Below are positions 26,392 to 36,102 of a DNA stretch of 64,000 bases, piece after piece. Positions within the stretch are counted from its first letter, which is position 1, and the number at the start of each line of letters is the position of its first letter. The position numbers were made by a program, and so were the translations under genes. The notes beneath the pieces are model-generated. The model ran no database searches. It was not told the origin of the DNA and worked only from the letters and a program-made list of their open reading frames with translations. The stretch spans positions 124,001 through 188,000 of the forward strand of contig NZ_JAZDRO010000005.1 in NCBI RefSeq assembly GCF_036330325.1, given 5' to 3'. The DNA comes from Hyphobacterium marinum (lineage in GTDB: Bacteria > Pseudomonadota > Alphaproteobacteria > Caulobacterales > Maricaulaceae).

Positions 26392-27551
26392 GGGCGCGTC
26401 TCCTTCTCCGGCGCGACGGCGGTCAAATGCATGAAGCCGACCATGGCGCGCCCGCTTTCCGGCACGATACACAGGATTCGCTCGCCCGGCATGAAAGCGC
26501 GAGCAGCGAACAACTCCTCCAGCATGATCCAGATCGAGGCTGAACCGGTATTGCCCTTGGTCCGGAGGTTATTGAACCAGCGGTCCTCGTCGATCATCCC
26601 GCCCGTGGAGTCGAGGAGACCGATAATCTCCTCGCGCAGGGATTTCGCCGAGTAGTGCAACAGGAGGCGGTCAATCTCACCAGGGATAATGCGGCCGGCA
26701 TCCACTTTTTTGAGATACTCCCCGATCCAGGCGCGGATGATGGTTTTCAGGAGGGTGAAGTCCTGCATCAGGGCGATGGCACCGGCTTCGAAGGCGGCCT
26801 GTGGTCCTTTCGCGGACCAGCCTCCGGTGAGGTCATGCGCCCTGCCCGGCGCGGCCCCGGCCCACATGCACGGGTCATAGCGGTGGGCGAGCGAGACCAT
26901 GTCGATCCAGTCCACCCGCAGCGAGACGTGCTGAGGGGAAGGCGCGGGCCGCATCCACACCGCCCCGGCCCCGTCGGAGAGCGTCCACCGCAGGAAGTCG
27001 GCCTGCATCCCGAGCCGGCCCTTCGCGTCGATGAGGGCGGAGCCGTCATAGAATTCCGGGCGGAACCAGCGCGAGGAAAACTCGCTTGCCGCGGCGACGG
27101 CGGTGTCAGCCTCGCCGGCGCGGATATTGAGCCAGGCGGTCTTGGCGGCCATGAGGGCCGAGGCGCAGACCGACTGGAAGCTGGCGACTTCGAGCGGCCC
27201 CACACCAAGCTCGGCCTGGACCTGCACGCCATGGCCGGGGACGAGGAGATCGCCCTGCGTCGTGGCGGTAGCGAGGAGGTCGAGCGCGGCCAAACTCTCG
27301 CCGGCGGACTCGGCGGCGGCGCGCACGGCTGCGGCGCACATGTCGGCCCCGGAATGGCGATGCGTGCCGTCCGGGTCGAGCGCGTAATGGCGGGTCTCGA
27401 TCCCGTTCCAACGCAAGGCCCGCCGCCCGAGCGAGGAGGCCCGGCCCTCGACCTGGCCGAGATAGCGCTCCATGTCGGCACTGGCGACCGGATCGCCGGG
27501 GAGAAACGCCCCCGCGCCGGTGATGTAAACGTCGCGCAAGCCTTGGCGCAT
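26388..27551 (-). CDS. beta-ketoacyl-ACP synthase III-like protein
   Basis: This is a 387-residue thiolase-fold enzyme. The Cys-His-Asn set is present: Cys129 (FQSVCASALMAAK), His in LLLHYSAKS, and Asn in KGNTGSASIWI. It is divergent from housekeeping FabH (HYSAK instead of HQAN) and not close to the tandem pair at 36103-38336. It probably condenses or transfers an acyl group. It is the first gene of a compact operon with the diiron protein and an unknown protein, and divergent from uvrB. Confidence 0.8.
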   Translation of the reverse strand: MRQGLRDVYITGAGAFLPGDPVASADMERYLGQVEGRASSLGRRALRWNGIETRHYALDPDGTHRHSGADMCAAAVRAAAESAGESLAALDLLATATTQGDLLVPGHGVQVQAELGVGPLEVASFQSVCASALMAAKTAWLNIRAGEADTAVAAASEFSSRWFRPEFYDGSALIDAKGRLGMQADFLRWTLSDGAGAVWMRPAPSPQHVSLRVDWIDMVSLAHRYDPCMWAGAAPGRAHDLTGGWSAKGPQAAFEAGAIALMQDFTLLKTIIRAWIGEYLKKVDAGRIIPGEIDRLLLHYSAKSLREEIIGLLDSTGGMIDEDRWFNNLRTKGNTGSASIWIMLEELFAARAFMPGERILCIVPESGRAMVGFMHLTAVAPEKETRP

Positions 27552-27660
27552 GACACCTCCCGTCTTCCCCCGCGCCCCGATGGGACGGGGACAATGGGGC
27601 CTAAAAAAGGAGGCGGACGCAAGGCGGAACAAACTGGAAACCTGCGCGCCGATACCCTAC

Positions 27661-29817
<2,157 letters not shown>

Positions 29818-29904
29818 TTTATGTGGAACCTACGTACTTTTACTTTCCAAATTTAGGGCCTCTATGGCCTACGGCGTAGCTCAGCCACGTTCAGAAGAGA
29901 TTAA

Positions 29905-31248
29905 ATGAATATCGATAAATTTGAAATTCACGGACTATTCGATCGCCATGATGTCAGTTTAGATATCGAAGAAGGTCGCCGTATAATAATTGGCCCAAAC
30001 GGGTACGGCAAAACAACTATTTTAAATTGTATGTACTATTTTGTTAGCAGACAATGGCAAAAACTTGAACGGATACCCTTTCGAGAAGCCTCGATAACTA
30101 TTGGATCCGAAAGCATAAAGGTCACTCATGATCAGCTACGTTTTCTAGATAAACGTGGTCATCGCTACATGCGTAGATTTTACGACTTGGCACGCCACAC
30201 AGATCTATTGGATCAGATTCGAACTAGCAGCTCACCAAGTCCTAGTCTAATTCGTCATATCGCCCGAATCACAAACTCAACACCACATGCCGCAGAACAA
30301 ATCTATTGGGCTTCTCGTGAAGAAGAACCAGATTTATTTTCTGAGCACATTCAATCAATTAATGCATTCATGCGAGAGAAATTTCCTCATAAATTTTACT
30401 ACCTCCCCACTTATCGACGAATTGAAAAAGATTTGTCGGATATTTTCCCCCACTTAGATTCTGAGCGCTTGCCGTCGAAATTCTTACGCGGCGATAGTGA
30501 GAGATCGATCGTCGAAATAATTCAATTTGGTATGGATGACGTAGAGTCTATTTTCAAGGACGCAACTTCCGAGGCGCGATCCTATTCACATTCAGAACTC
30601 AATAATCTTGCCGGCCGCTATTTAAAAGAAGTTATTTTGAAGTCGCGTAGGAACTACGAAGATCAACCGGTCGACGTCGTGAGCGATGTTGAAATATCAT
30701 TAAAGAAAGTGAACGAAAATGTACTTTCTGACGGCGAAAAACAAAGAGTATTAAATCTTGTAAAAGAGATTGAACAAAAAGAATCTCTTAGCAATGACGA
30801 CAGCTACGTTCTATCCTACGTACAGCTATTGAATGACGTAATTAGCAACATCACTAAAAATGATAAAAAAATAACGAATTTTGTAAATAATATTAATCAA
30901 TACTTACTTCCCTCTAAGTATCTAGAGTTCGATGATATCAATTATGAAATAAGCATTATTGAATCGAAGAGAGAAAATTTGTTAAGTTTGTCAAGTTTAT
31001 CGTCAGGTGAAAAACAAATCGTATCATTGTTCTCACATTTGTTTTTACAGAATGAAGATCCTTTTTATATTTTTATTGACGAACCCGAACTATCACTGTC
31101 TGTGCCTTGGCAACGAAACTTTTTGGAGGATATATCGCGGCATTCAAACTGCGAGCTATTGGTATCAGTTACGCATTCTCCGTTTATCTGGGAGAATAGC
31201 CTCGAAAACTATGCGACCGATATTCGACAGCTGATCATGGGCGATTGA
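29905..31248 (+). CDS. ABC-type ATPase, PARIS AriA-like defence protein
   Basis: This is a 447-residue ATPase of the SMC/ABC-like (AAA_15/AAA_21) group. Walker A GPNGYGKTT is at residues 30-38, a long helical insertion follows, then the signature LSSGEKQ (365-371), Walker B YIFIDEPELSLS (Glu393) and an H-loop VTHSPF (His424). It overlaps a DUF4435/Toprim gene by one base. The ATPase + DUF4435 pair is the make-up of PARIS anti-phage systems, where AriA holds AriB inactive until triggered. Codon use is AT-rich, unlike all neighbours, so the gene was probably acquired by transfer. Confidence 0.8.
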   Translation: MNIDKFEIHGLFDRHDVSLDIEEGRRIIIGPNGYGKTTILNCMYYFVSRQWQKLERIPFREASITIGSESIKVTHDQLRFLDKRGHRYMRRFYDLARHTDLLDQIRTSSSPSPSLIRHIARITNSTPHAAEQIYWASREEEPDLFSEHIQSINAFMREKFPHKFYYLPTYRRIEKDLSDIFPHLDSERLPSKFLRGDSERSIVEIIQFGMDDVESIFKDATSEARSYSHSELNNLAGRYLKEVILKSRRNYEDQPVDVVSDVEISLKKVNENVLSDGEKQRVLNLVKEIEQKESLSNDDSYVLSYVQLLNDVISNITKNDKKITNFVNNINQYLLPSKYLEFDDINYEISIIESKRENLLSLSSLSSGEKQIVSLFSHLFLQNEDPFYIFIDEPELSLSVPWQRNFLEDISRHSNCELLVSVTHSPFIWENSLENYATDIRQLIMGD

Positions 31249-32198
31249 TGAACGCCGATTTTCGACAGCTGCACCTTGAAGCACGCCACTCCCCTCAGTC
31301 TTTGGTCCAGGATCTCGCGAGCCGGACTATAGGCGTTGATTTCTATGCCCTATTTGTTGAAGGCGATGTGGATGCAATTTTTTACGCACGACAACTGCGG
31401 CTATACTCGGATCGCGCGAAGTCAGTCAAATACGTCTGTGGTGGCAAAGGGGCTGTACTAAAATGTTATCACCTAGCCACAAAAGTTATCTCTAATTCAG
31501 ATAATTGCCTTTACTTCGTCGATAGAGATTACAACATCGAAGACTGGGTAAAAGATAACGGATGTTTTTATATAACCCCGTATTATTCCGTTGAGTACTT
31601 TATATGCAACATGAATGCATTATCGGGATTTCTCACCGATCACGCTAACTTAGACGATCATCAAGTAGATGCTTTGCTCGATGGACTCTCGAATTTGGAG
31701 ACCGTGGCGAATTTGACAGCGGATACAAGGGCGTTATTATATATCGTTGCGTTGAAAGTATTGCGAAATTTAAATCCTTCTGCGTCAATTGATAGAATTC
31801 GTGCAGTCGATTTTGGCGGTATCAATGAAGCAGGGTGCATCACTGGTCGGCGAACTAGGCGTCTAACATTAAAAAAACAAATAGGAATATGCGGAGTTGA
31901 GGATCGGCTACCAACGATCACGGAACTAAAAGCGGAAATGAGTACTGCGGATGATATCGCGATAGCTGAAGTTTTACGCGGAAAACATTTTTCCGAACTC
32001 TTATACAATCTGATCCTTGAGCGAGCGCGAGCCCTCTTAGATACGGCCAATGACAATGATCGACGTTCGCTCGAACGTATAAGAAAAACGAGCCAGGTAG
32101 AGTTTGTAGAGCAGGTATTGGTTCGAAGAGTATTAATTACAGATGTCGAAAATTATTTTCGCTCTCGATTTATTCCTAGATCGCGGGGCGCCGATTAG
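31248..32198 (+). CDS. DUF4435/Toprim nuclease-like protein, PARIS AriB-like effector
   Basis: This is a 316-residue protein. Toprim features are Glu38 in FYALFVEGDVDAIFYARQ, a GGKGAVLK turn (65-72) and the acidic pair Asp92-x-Asp94 in CLYFVDRDYN. YYSVEYFICN fits the DUF4435 core. In E. coli PARIS the equivalent AriB is a nuclease that cleaves a host tRNA once released; the same action here is inference. ATG at 31248 overlaps the ATPase stop (TGATG); the TTG at 31245 is a poorer start. Same AT-rich composition as the ATPase gene. Confidence 0.8.
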   Translation: MNADFRQLHLEARHSPQSLVQDLASRTIGVDFYALFVEGDVDAIFYARQLRLYSDRAKSVKYVCGGKGAVLKCYHLATKVISNSDNCLYFVDRDYNIEDWVKDNGCFYITPYYSVEYFICNMNALSGFLTDHANLDDHQVDALLDGLSNLETVANLTADTRALLYIVALKVLRNLNPSASIDRIRAVDFGGINEAGCITGRRTRRLTLKKQIGICGVEDRLPTITELKAEMSTADDIAIAEVLRGKHFSELLYNLILERARALLDTANDNDRRSLERIRKTSQVEFVEQVLVRRVLITDVENYFRSRFIPRSRGAD

Positions 32199-32345
32199 TT
32201 GGTGCTTTTTCGTTATCACTAGATTCTCCATACTCCCGGCCATGCCCCGGCGCGTGAGTACGCCCGAAACGAGAGCGCGGATGCAGGCCGCCGCCCGCGT
32301 CCTGCGGCGCGGCCGGGGTCAGCACCTGACGGGCCGCGATCTGGA

Positions 32346-32363
32346 CCCCGGCGTTCGCCGGGG
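32346..32363. repeat. palindrome family F
   Basis: This is a perfect inverted repeat: CCCCGGCG, TT, CGCCGGGG. It lies in the short GC-rich stretch just after the defence island. It belongs to the type of small intergenic palindromes widespread in alphaproteobacteria. No gene is supported here; a short frame (32240-32382) running through it has no RBS or family. Confidence 0.6.
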
Positions 32364-32400
32364 GAACGGGTTTGGTTTTTAAGTCCTGATAGCATGGGCG

Positions 32401-32457
32401 CCCCTCCTTCCCCTCGAGGGGGAAGGTGCTGAGCGAACGCGAAGCGGAAGGGGTGGG
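32401..32457. repeat. palindromic intergenic repeat (hairpin CCTTCCCC/GGGGAAGG)
   Basis: CCTTCCCC and GGGGAAGG pair around TCGAG, followed by an AACGCGAAGCGG segment and GGGGTGGG. It looks like a member of the CCCTC-rich palindrome group seen at several other places in the window. It is the first of several units packed between 32.3 and 32.94 kb. Confidence 0.6.
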
Positions 32458-32477
32458 AAACACAGGCGTTGGAGTAG

Positions 32478-32530
32478 CCCACCCTCTCCGTCCGCTTCGC
32501 GGACACCTCTCCCCTCAAGGGAGAGGAGGG
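32478..32530. repeat. palindromic repeat family B
   Basis: It contains two nested palindromes, GTCCGCTTCGCGGAC and the pair CTCTCCC...GGGAGAG. The same layout, CTCCGTC(A/C)GCTTCGC(T/G)GACACCT then C-run/G-run, recurs at 51254-51301, so the two copies define one family. Confidence 0.7.
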
Positions 32531-32556
32531 TGCTCCTGAATGGTGACCTCTGTCCT

Positions 32557-32660
32557 CCCTCATGCTGAGGTGCGAGGGCCGAAGGCGCGAGCCTTTCAAG
32601 CACGCTGTGCGTTTGAACCCTCCTTCGAGGCTGCCTGACGGCAGCAACTCAGGATGAGGG
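32557..32660. repeat. palindromic repeat family C
   Basis: This unit of about 100 bases has terminal inverted repeats: CCCTCATGCTGAGG at the left and CTCAGGATGAGGG at the right. It has inner CTTCGAGG and GCAGC arms. A related unit with the same TTCGAGG...CTCAGGATGAGG modules lies at 57800-57886. Confidence 0.7.
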
Positions 32661-32678
32661 GATTGTCTGGAACGAAGA

Positions 32679-32729
32679 CCCCTCACCCGGCCCTGACGGG
32701 CCACCCTCTCCCTGGAGGGAGAGGGTGAT
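32679..32729. repeat. palindromic repeat family A
   Basis: CCCCTCACCC leads into GGCCCTGACGGGCC (perfect palindrome), then CCCTCTCCCT/GGAGGGAGAGGG. Near-identical copies are at 46774-46830 and 57674-57720, which makes this the best-defined family of the window. Confidence 0.8.
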
Positions 32730-32824
32730 ATCCCGGAACCCGGCCAGGGGCGAAAACGTTTTAAAGGCAGAGGCCCCGAGCGCCTCACGGTTCGACCCCC
32801 CTCGTTTCCGTTCGAGGGGAACTC

Positions 32825-32867
32825 GCCCGCTCCGGTTTCCTGACCATTCCGGGGCGGGCTTTTTTTT
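32825..32867 (+). terminator. rho-independent terminator
   Basis: GCCCGCTCCGG and CCGGGGCGGGC form an 11-bp stem (one T-G wobble) with a 13-base loop, followed by eight T. It is the only strong terminator after the ATPase/DUF4435 operon and may end its transcript or an older uvrB transcript interrupted by the island. Confidence 0.7.
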
Positions 32868-32880
32868 CGTGATCACAGCA

Positions 32881-32939
32881 AACCCCACCCCTACCCTCCC
32901 CTCGAGGGGAGGGAGGACGCGCAGCGTCAGGGTGGGGTA
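32881..32939. repeat. palindromic repeat family E
   Basis: CCCCACCC at the left and GGGTGGGG at the right enclose CCCTCCCC TCGA GGGGAGGG. The same design recurs at 57955-58034 and inside glyS at 58986-59068. It abuts the 3' end of the following minus-strand gene, so it might also stabilise or end that message. Confidence 0.75.
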
Positions 32940-32942
32940 AAC

Positions 32943-33281
32943 TTACCCGAAGGTGCGTTCGATGACGTTGCGCTTGTCGCGGTCCGGGAAGAAGGCGGCG
33001 GAGAAGCTGGTCGCCACGATGGCGATGATCACGCGCGCGATGATGGTGAAGAAGAGGAAGGTGATCTGCTCGTCACCCAGGAAGATGCGCACGAAATTGT
33101 TATAGCGGTTGGGAAGCCCGGTATGGGTCAGCCAGTCCTCGACCAGTTCCGCGCCATTGATGATCCAGTTGAGCCAGTCCGGCGCATAGAGCCCCAGCGT
33201 GACCAGCATCGCGGTCGCCAGGATGAAGGCCAGGAACAGCGTCGCGCTGACCGAACCGATGCGGGCGAAAATCAGACCCAT
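32943..33281 (-). CDS. small membrane protein, function unknown
   Basis: This is a 112-residue protein with a hydrophobic segment at about 8-32 (ATLFLAFILATAMLVTLGLY) and another at about 76-98 (TFLFFTIIARVIIAIVATSF), separated by an acidic stretch. ATG at 33281 has AAGGGGAG 7 bases upstream; the longer frame to 33530 is not supported. I do not recognise the family. The 320 bases upstream (33282-33602) contain no gene, RNA or repeat that I can support. Confidence 0.65.
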   Translation of the reverse strand: MGLIFARIGSVSATLFLAFILATAMLVTLGLYAPDWLNWIINGAELVEDWLTHTGLPNRYNNFVRIFLGDEQITFLFFTIIARVIIAIVATSFSAAFFPDRDKRNVIERTFG

Positions 33282-33602
33282 GCGGGCACTCCCCTTATTC
33301 CGTGTGCTGGCAGCGACACTAGCACGAAGCATGCCGGACCGCCGCCCCTCCTCGCCTAACGCGCGAATTCGCCGGCACGTTCCTTGTGGGCGGTTCGGGC
33401 AGGTGTGCGCCCCCCTTCGCAGGCCTTCCGCTTCAAAGGAAAGAAAGGCGGCGCGCCGGCGTTCGGGCTGGAAGACCGCGAGGGAGGTGGATCCGCCCGC
33501 CGTCCGGCCGGCGCACCGCGAGGGGCGCACGAGGGGGAGAGTGCGTTAAAGCGGCTGAATACAGGCTGACGGGCGACGCCTTGCTTTGGCCGTGAAACCG
33601 CC

Positions 33603-33863
33603 TCAGCGACGCCGGACGAGGCGCACCGCGATGAGCAGGACGAGCGCGCCGGCGATGGCGGCGGTAAAGGTCAGTGTCAGCCCGAAGGGCAGGCCGGGGA
33701 CGAAGGCGATGTAGAGCCAGCCCGCCGCGACCGCACCAACAAGCCCCAGCGCCAGATCGGCGAGCAGGCCGAAGGGCCGGTCCCTCGTCACCAGACCGGT
33801 GACATGACCGGCGGCAAGGCCGGTCAGCGCAAACAGCGCCAGCGGGATGAGGGTCGCGATCAA
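33603..33863 (-). CDS. GlsB/YeaQ/YmgE-like (transglycosylase-associated) membrane protein
   Basis: This 86-residue protein has three hydrophobic helices and glycine-rich turns: LTGLAAGHVTGLV, RDRPFGLLADLALGLVGAVAAGWLYI, and a C-terminal helix ending RLVRRR. The pattern fits the GlsB/YeaQ/YmgE family of small stress-related membrane proteins. It is divergent from the secreted-protein gene at 34010, with a CtrA-type box between them. Confidence 0.65.
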   Translation of the reverse strand: MIATLIPLALFALTGLAAGHVTGLVTRDRPFGLLADLALGLVGAVAAGWLYIAFVPGLPFGLTLTFTAAIAGALVLLIAVRLVRRR

Positions 33864-33943
33864 AGGGCAGGCTCCAGCGTCTGTCGTTCGCGCCGCAGGC
33901 GAAACGGAACGGCCGAATTCGCCTTCACGTCTTCCCTTTGTGG

Positions 33944-33958
33944 TTAACGCATGATTAA
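33944..33958. promoter_or_regulatory. CtrA-type binding box (TTAA-N7-TTAA)
   Basis: The sequence reads TTAACGCATGATTAA, an exact TTAA-N7-TTAA, the consensus for CtrA, the cell-cycle master regulator of Caulobacterales and relatives. It sits 51 bases before the ATG at 34010 and 80 bases before the divergent start at 33863. In this GC-rich DNA a chance match is unlikely but possible. Confidence 0.6.
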
Positions 33959-34009
33959 CTTCGCGTCCCGCTGGGGGGCGGATACTTCTATTCGGGGGAC
34001 CGAAACATC

Positions 34010-34399
34010 ATGAAACACCTTATCGCAGGCCTGGCGCTCGCCGGGCTGATGACCGCGCCCGCGCTTGCCGATGGCATGGACAATGCCGTGGGCAACACGG
34101 TGCGCGTGATCATCGACGAGGCCGGACACGGCTTTGACGCCTTCTTCGACGCGGATGGCTCCTACTCCGACAGCCTCGGACGCACCGGTGCCAGCTGGAC
34201 CTGGTCGGACGGCCAGCTCTGCATCGTGCCGCCGGCCGAGGCCGAGGGCGCGGAACCGGCCTGTGGTCCGTGGGACGGCTCGCTCGCCGTAGGTGGCAGC
34301 GAGACCACCTCGGACTGGTCCGACGACGGCTCCTCGGTCACCATCTCGATCCTGGAAGGACGCGGCCACGAGGCACCGACCCCGCCGCCCGCCCAGTAA
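34010..34399 (+). CDS. small secreted protein, function unknown
   Basis: This is a 129-residue protein with a signal peptide (MKHLIAGLALAGLMTAPALA). The mature part is acidic, with VRVIIDEAGHGFDAFFDADGSY, a WTWSDGQLCIVPP segment, a second Cys and a Pro-rich end (APTPPPAQ). The two Cys may form a disulfide. A CtrA-type box lies upstream and a terminator directly downstream, so it is a single-gene unit and possibly cell-cycle controlled. Confidence 0.7.
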   Translation: MKHLIAGLALAGLMTAPALADGMDNAVGNTVRVIIDEAGHGFDAFFDADGSYSDSLGRTGASWTWSDGQLCIVPPAEAEGAEPACGPWDGSLAVGGSETTSDWSDDGSSVTISILEGRGHEAPTPPPAQ

Positions 34400-34440
34400 G
34401 CCTTCATCACAAGCCTACCCTTCGTAACAAACCTGAAAAC

Positions 34441-34475
34441 GGGCGGTCCGGGGAAACCCTGGCCGCCCCTTTTTT
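34441..34475 (+). terminator. rho-independent terminator of the secreted-protein gene
   Basis: GGGCGG pairs with CCGCCC, with an inner GGG/CCC closing a GAAA loop, followed by six T. It lies 41 bases after the stop of the gene at 34010. Confidence 0.8.
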
Positions 34476-34545
34476 GTCCGCTTATCCCCCAGGGGGCGAG
34501 TTATGCTACACTTGCAACCGGGAGCTTTACCGACGAGAGCCTAAC

Positions 34546-35148
34546 ATGAACCGGCCGGACCGCGCCGCCATTCACGCCGCCATGACCACGAAGGGCTACC
34601 GCCTGTTCGAGAACGCGAAGGGGTTCGACCTCAACATCGTCGGTATCCGGTCAGCCAGCACCGTGCCCGACCGGTTCGATGACTGGATCACGGTCAGCTA
34701 TCGCGACGGCGTAGCCGGCGACTGGGCCTTTTACGCTTGGCCGGGCACGACCGATCCGGGGCTCTACTATCTGCGCAGGCCGCTGAACGTGCACGGCACG
34801 GCGATCCTCAAACCCGGCCAGTACCGGTCCAGCCACGCCATCCGCAAACACCAGGGCCGGTATGAAGCCGTCTGCCAGAAGCCCGGCACAAACCTTCCCG
34901 TCCACCGCGACCGCAATGAAGACGGCACGATCGACCTGGATGCCGAGGTGATGACCAACGGGACCGGTATCAATATCCACCGCGCGGGTGACACCCGCGC
35001 CTCGACCGTGGTCGGCAAGTGGTCGGCAGGCTGTCAGGTCTTCGCCGACCCGACGGACTTTGATGTCTTCATGACGCTGGCCCGGCGCGGCCGAGACATT
35101 TATGGCAACGGCTTTACCTATACGCTGCTGGAAGACGGCGACCTCTAG
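34546..35148 (+). CDS. YkuD-like (L,D-transpeptidase-type) motif protein without signal peptide
   Basis: This is a 200-residue protein. A His145 (INIHRAG) followed 15-18 residues later by S160-A-G-C163 (KWSAGCQVF) resembles the catalytic H...SxGC motif of L,D-transpeptidases. Residues 122-132 (DRNEDGTIDLD) look like an EF-hand-type calcium loop. There is no signal peptide, so if it acts on peptidoglycan it must be exported another way, as phage-type lysis or cell-wall proteins are. ATG at 34546 begins the conserved part. I recall similar uncharacterised proteins, but cannot name a family with certainty. Confidence 0.65.
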   Translation: MNRPDRAAIHAAMTTKGYRLFENAKGFDLNIVGIRSASTVPDRFDDWITVSYRDGVAGDWAFYAWPGTTDPGLYYLRRPLNVHGTAILKPGQYRSSHAIRKHQGRYEAVCQKPGTNLPVHRDRNEDGTIDLDAEVMTNGTGINIHRAGDTRASTVVGKWSAGCQVFADPTDFDVFMTLARRGRDIYGNGFTYTLLEDGDL

Positions 35149-35205
35149 GGTCCCGCCCCCAATTTCCGGGTCGCGCCGGCGCACGCCATGCGCTAGAGCG
35201 GTGCG

Positions 35206-35802
35206 ATGACCGAGACGATGCTTTCCCGCTGTCCCTGGGCACCGGATGACGATCCGCTCTATGCGGCCTATCACGACACCGAATGGGGCGTGCCCGAGTA
35301 TGACAGCCGCGCCCTGTGGGAAAAGCTGATCCTCGACGGCATGCAGGCGGGGCTCGCCTGGATCACGATCTTGCGCAAGCGCGATTCACTGCGCGCCGCC
35401 TTTGACGGCTTCGATCCGGACATCATTGCGGGATATGGCGAGGCCGATATCGCCCGTCTCCTCGCCGATCCGGGCATTATCCGCAGCCGGTCCAAGATCG
35501 TCGCGACCATCGGCAATGCGCAGGCCTATCTCGCCATGCGCGAGGCGGGCGAGGATTTTTCCGCGTATCTGTGGGGCTTTACCGGTGGCCGGCCGATCCA
35601 GAACCGCTTTACCGCGATGCGCGACGTCCCCGCCAAGACGCCGCTAAGCGAGACGATTTCGAAAGACCTCAAGAAACGCGGTTTCAAATTCGTCGGGCCT
35701 GTGATCGTCTATGCCTTCATGCAGGCGGTCGGGATGGTCAATGATCATCTGGTCGCCTGCCCGCGCCACCTGCCGGTGCGCAAGATGGGAGAGACTTCAT
35801 GA
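35206..35802 (+). CDS. tag: DNA-3-methyladenine glycosylase I
   Basis: This is a 198-residue base-excision repair enzyme that removes 3-methyladenine. Motifs are RCPWAPDDDPLYAAYHDTEWGVP, LILDGMQAGLAWITILRKR, RSRSKIVATIGNA and FKFVGPVIVYAFMQAVGMVNDHLVACPRH, including the zinc-binding Cys and His at both ends. Its stop overlaps the start of a small lipoprotein gene (ATGA). Confidence 0.95.
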   Translation: MTETMLSRCPWAPDDDPLYAAYHDTEWGVPEYDSRALWEKLILDGMQAGLAWITILRKRDSLRAAFDGFDPDIIAGYGEADIARLLADPGIIRSRSKIVATIGNAQAYLAMREAGEDFSAYLWGFTGGRPIQNRFTAMRDVPAKTPLSETISKDLKKRGFKFVGPVIVYAFMQAVGMVNDHLVACPRHLPVRKMGETS

Positions 35803-36023
35803 CGCGACGTCTGGCGATTGCATCATTCGCGCTGCTGGCCACCGGGTGCAGCACACTGAACTGGGAACGCGACGAGGACGGCCCGCAGGCCCGCGACATG
35901 AGCCGCGCCGAATGCGGCCTGGGCGGTGCCCATACACCCGCCGGACCGGGCGATTGGGTCTGTGAAACCAATGGCGACACACATCGCCAGACGCAAAACC
36001 CGGTTTATCCCGCCGAGGATTAG
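35799..36023 (+). CDS. small lipoprotein, function unknown
   Basis: This is a 74-residue protein with a lipobox near residue 17 (ALLATGC). The mature part has two further Cys (AECGLGG and WVCETNG). It overlaps tag by four bases, so it is co-translated with it, though a repair role is not implied. No family recognised. Confidence 0.65.
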   Translation: MTRRLAIASFALLATGCSTLNWERDEDGPQARDMSRAECGLGGAHTPAGPGDWVCETNGDTHRQTQNPVYPAED

Positions 36024-36102
36024 GCGTATTGCGCCACTCCTAAAGGATTCCTGTACTACATACGCGGCAGAGCTCGCATCCGAGCCAGAGGCAAGTCATT
36101 CC

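Noticed and set aside
29871..29898. tRNA-like string (GGCGTAGCTCAG) just before the defence ATPase gene
   Set aside because: It resembles the start of a tRNA, but the D-stem does not close and no anticodon or T-arm follows. It is too short to call a tRNA remnant or attachment site.
32213..32382. Short frame with PRRVSTPETRARMQAAARVLRR after the DUF4435 gene
   Set aside because: It runs through the family F palindrome, has no RBS, and the similarity to nuclease-associated motifs is too weak.
32340..32940. CRISPR array
   Set aside because: The repeats are unrelated palindromic families without regular spacing or unique spacers, and no cas gene is present.
33282..33602. Possible small RNA or gene in a 320-base gap
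   Set aside because: I could not match RNase P, tmRNA, SRP or 6S RNA features, and the open frames on both strands lack RBS and family resemblance.
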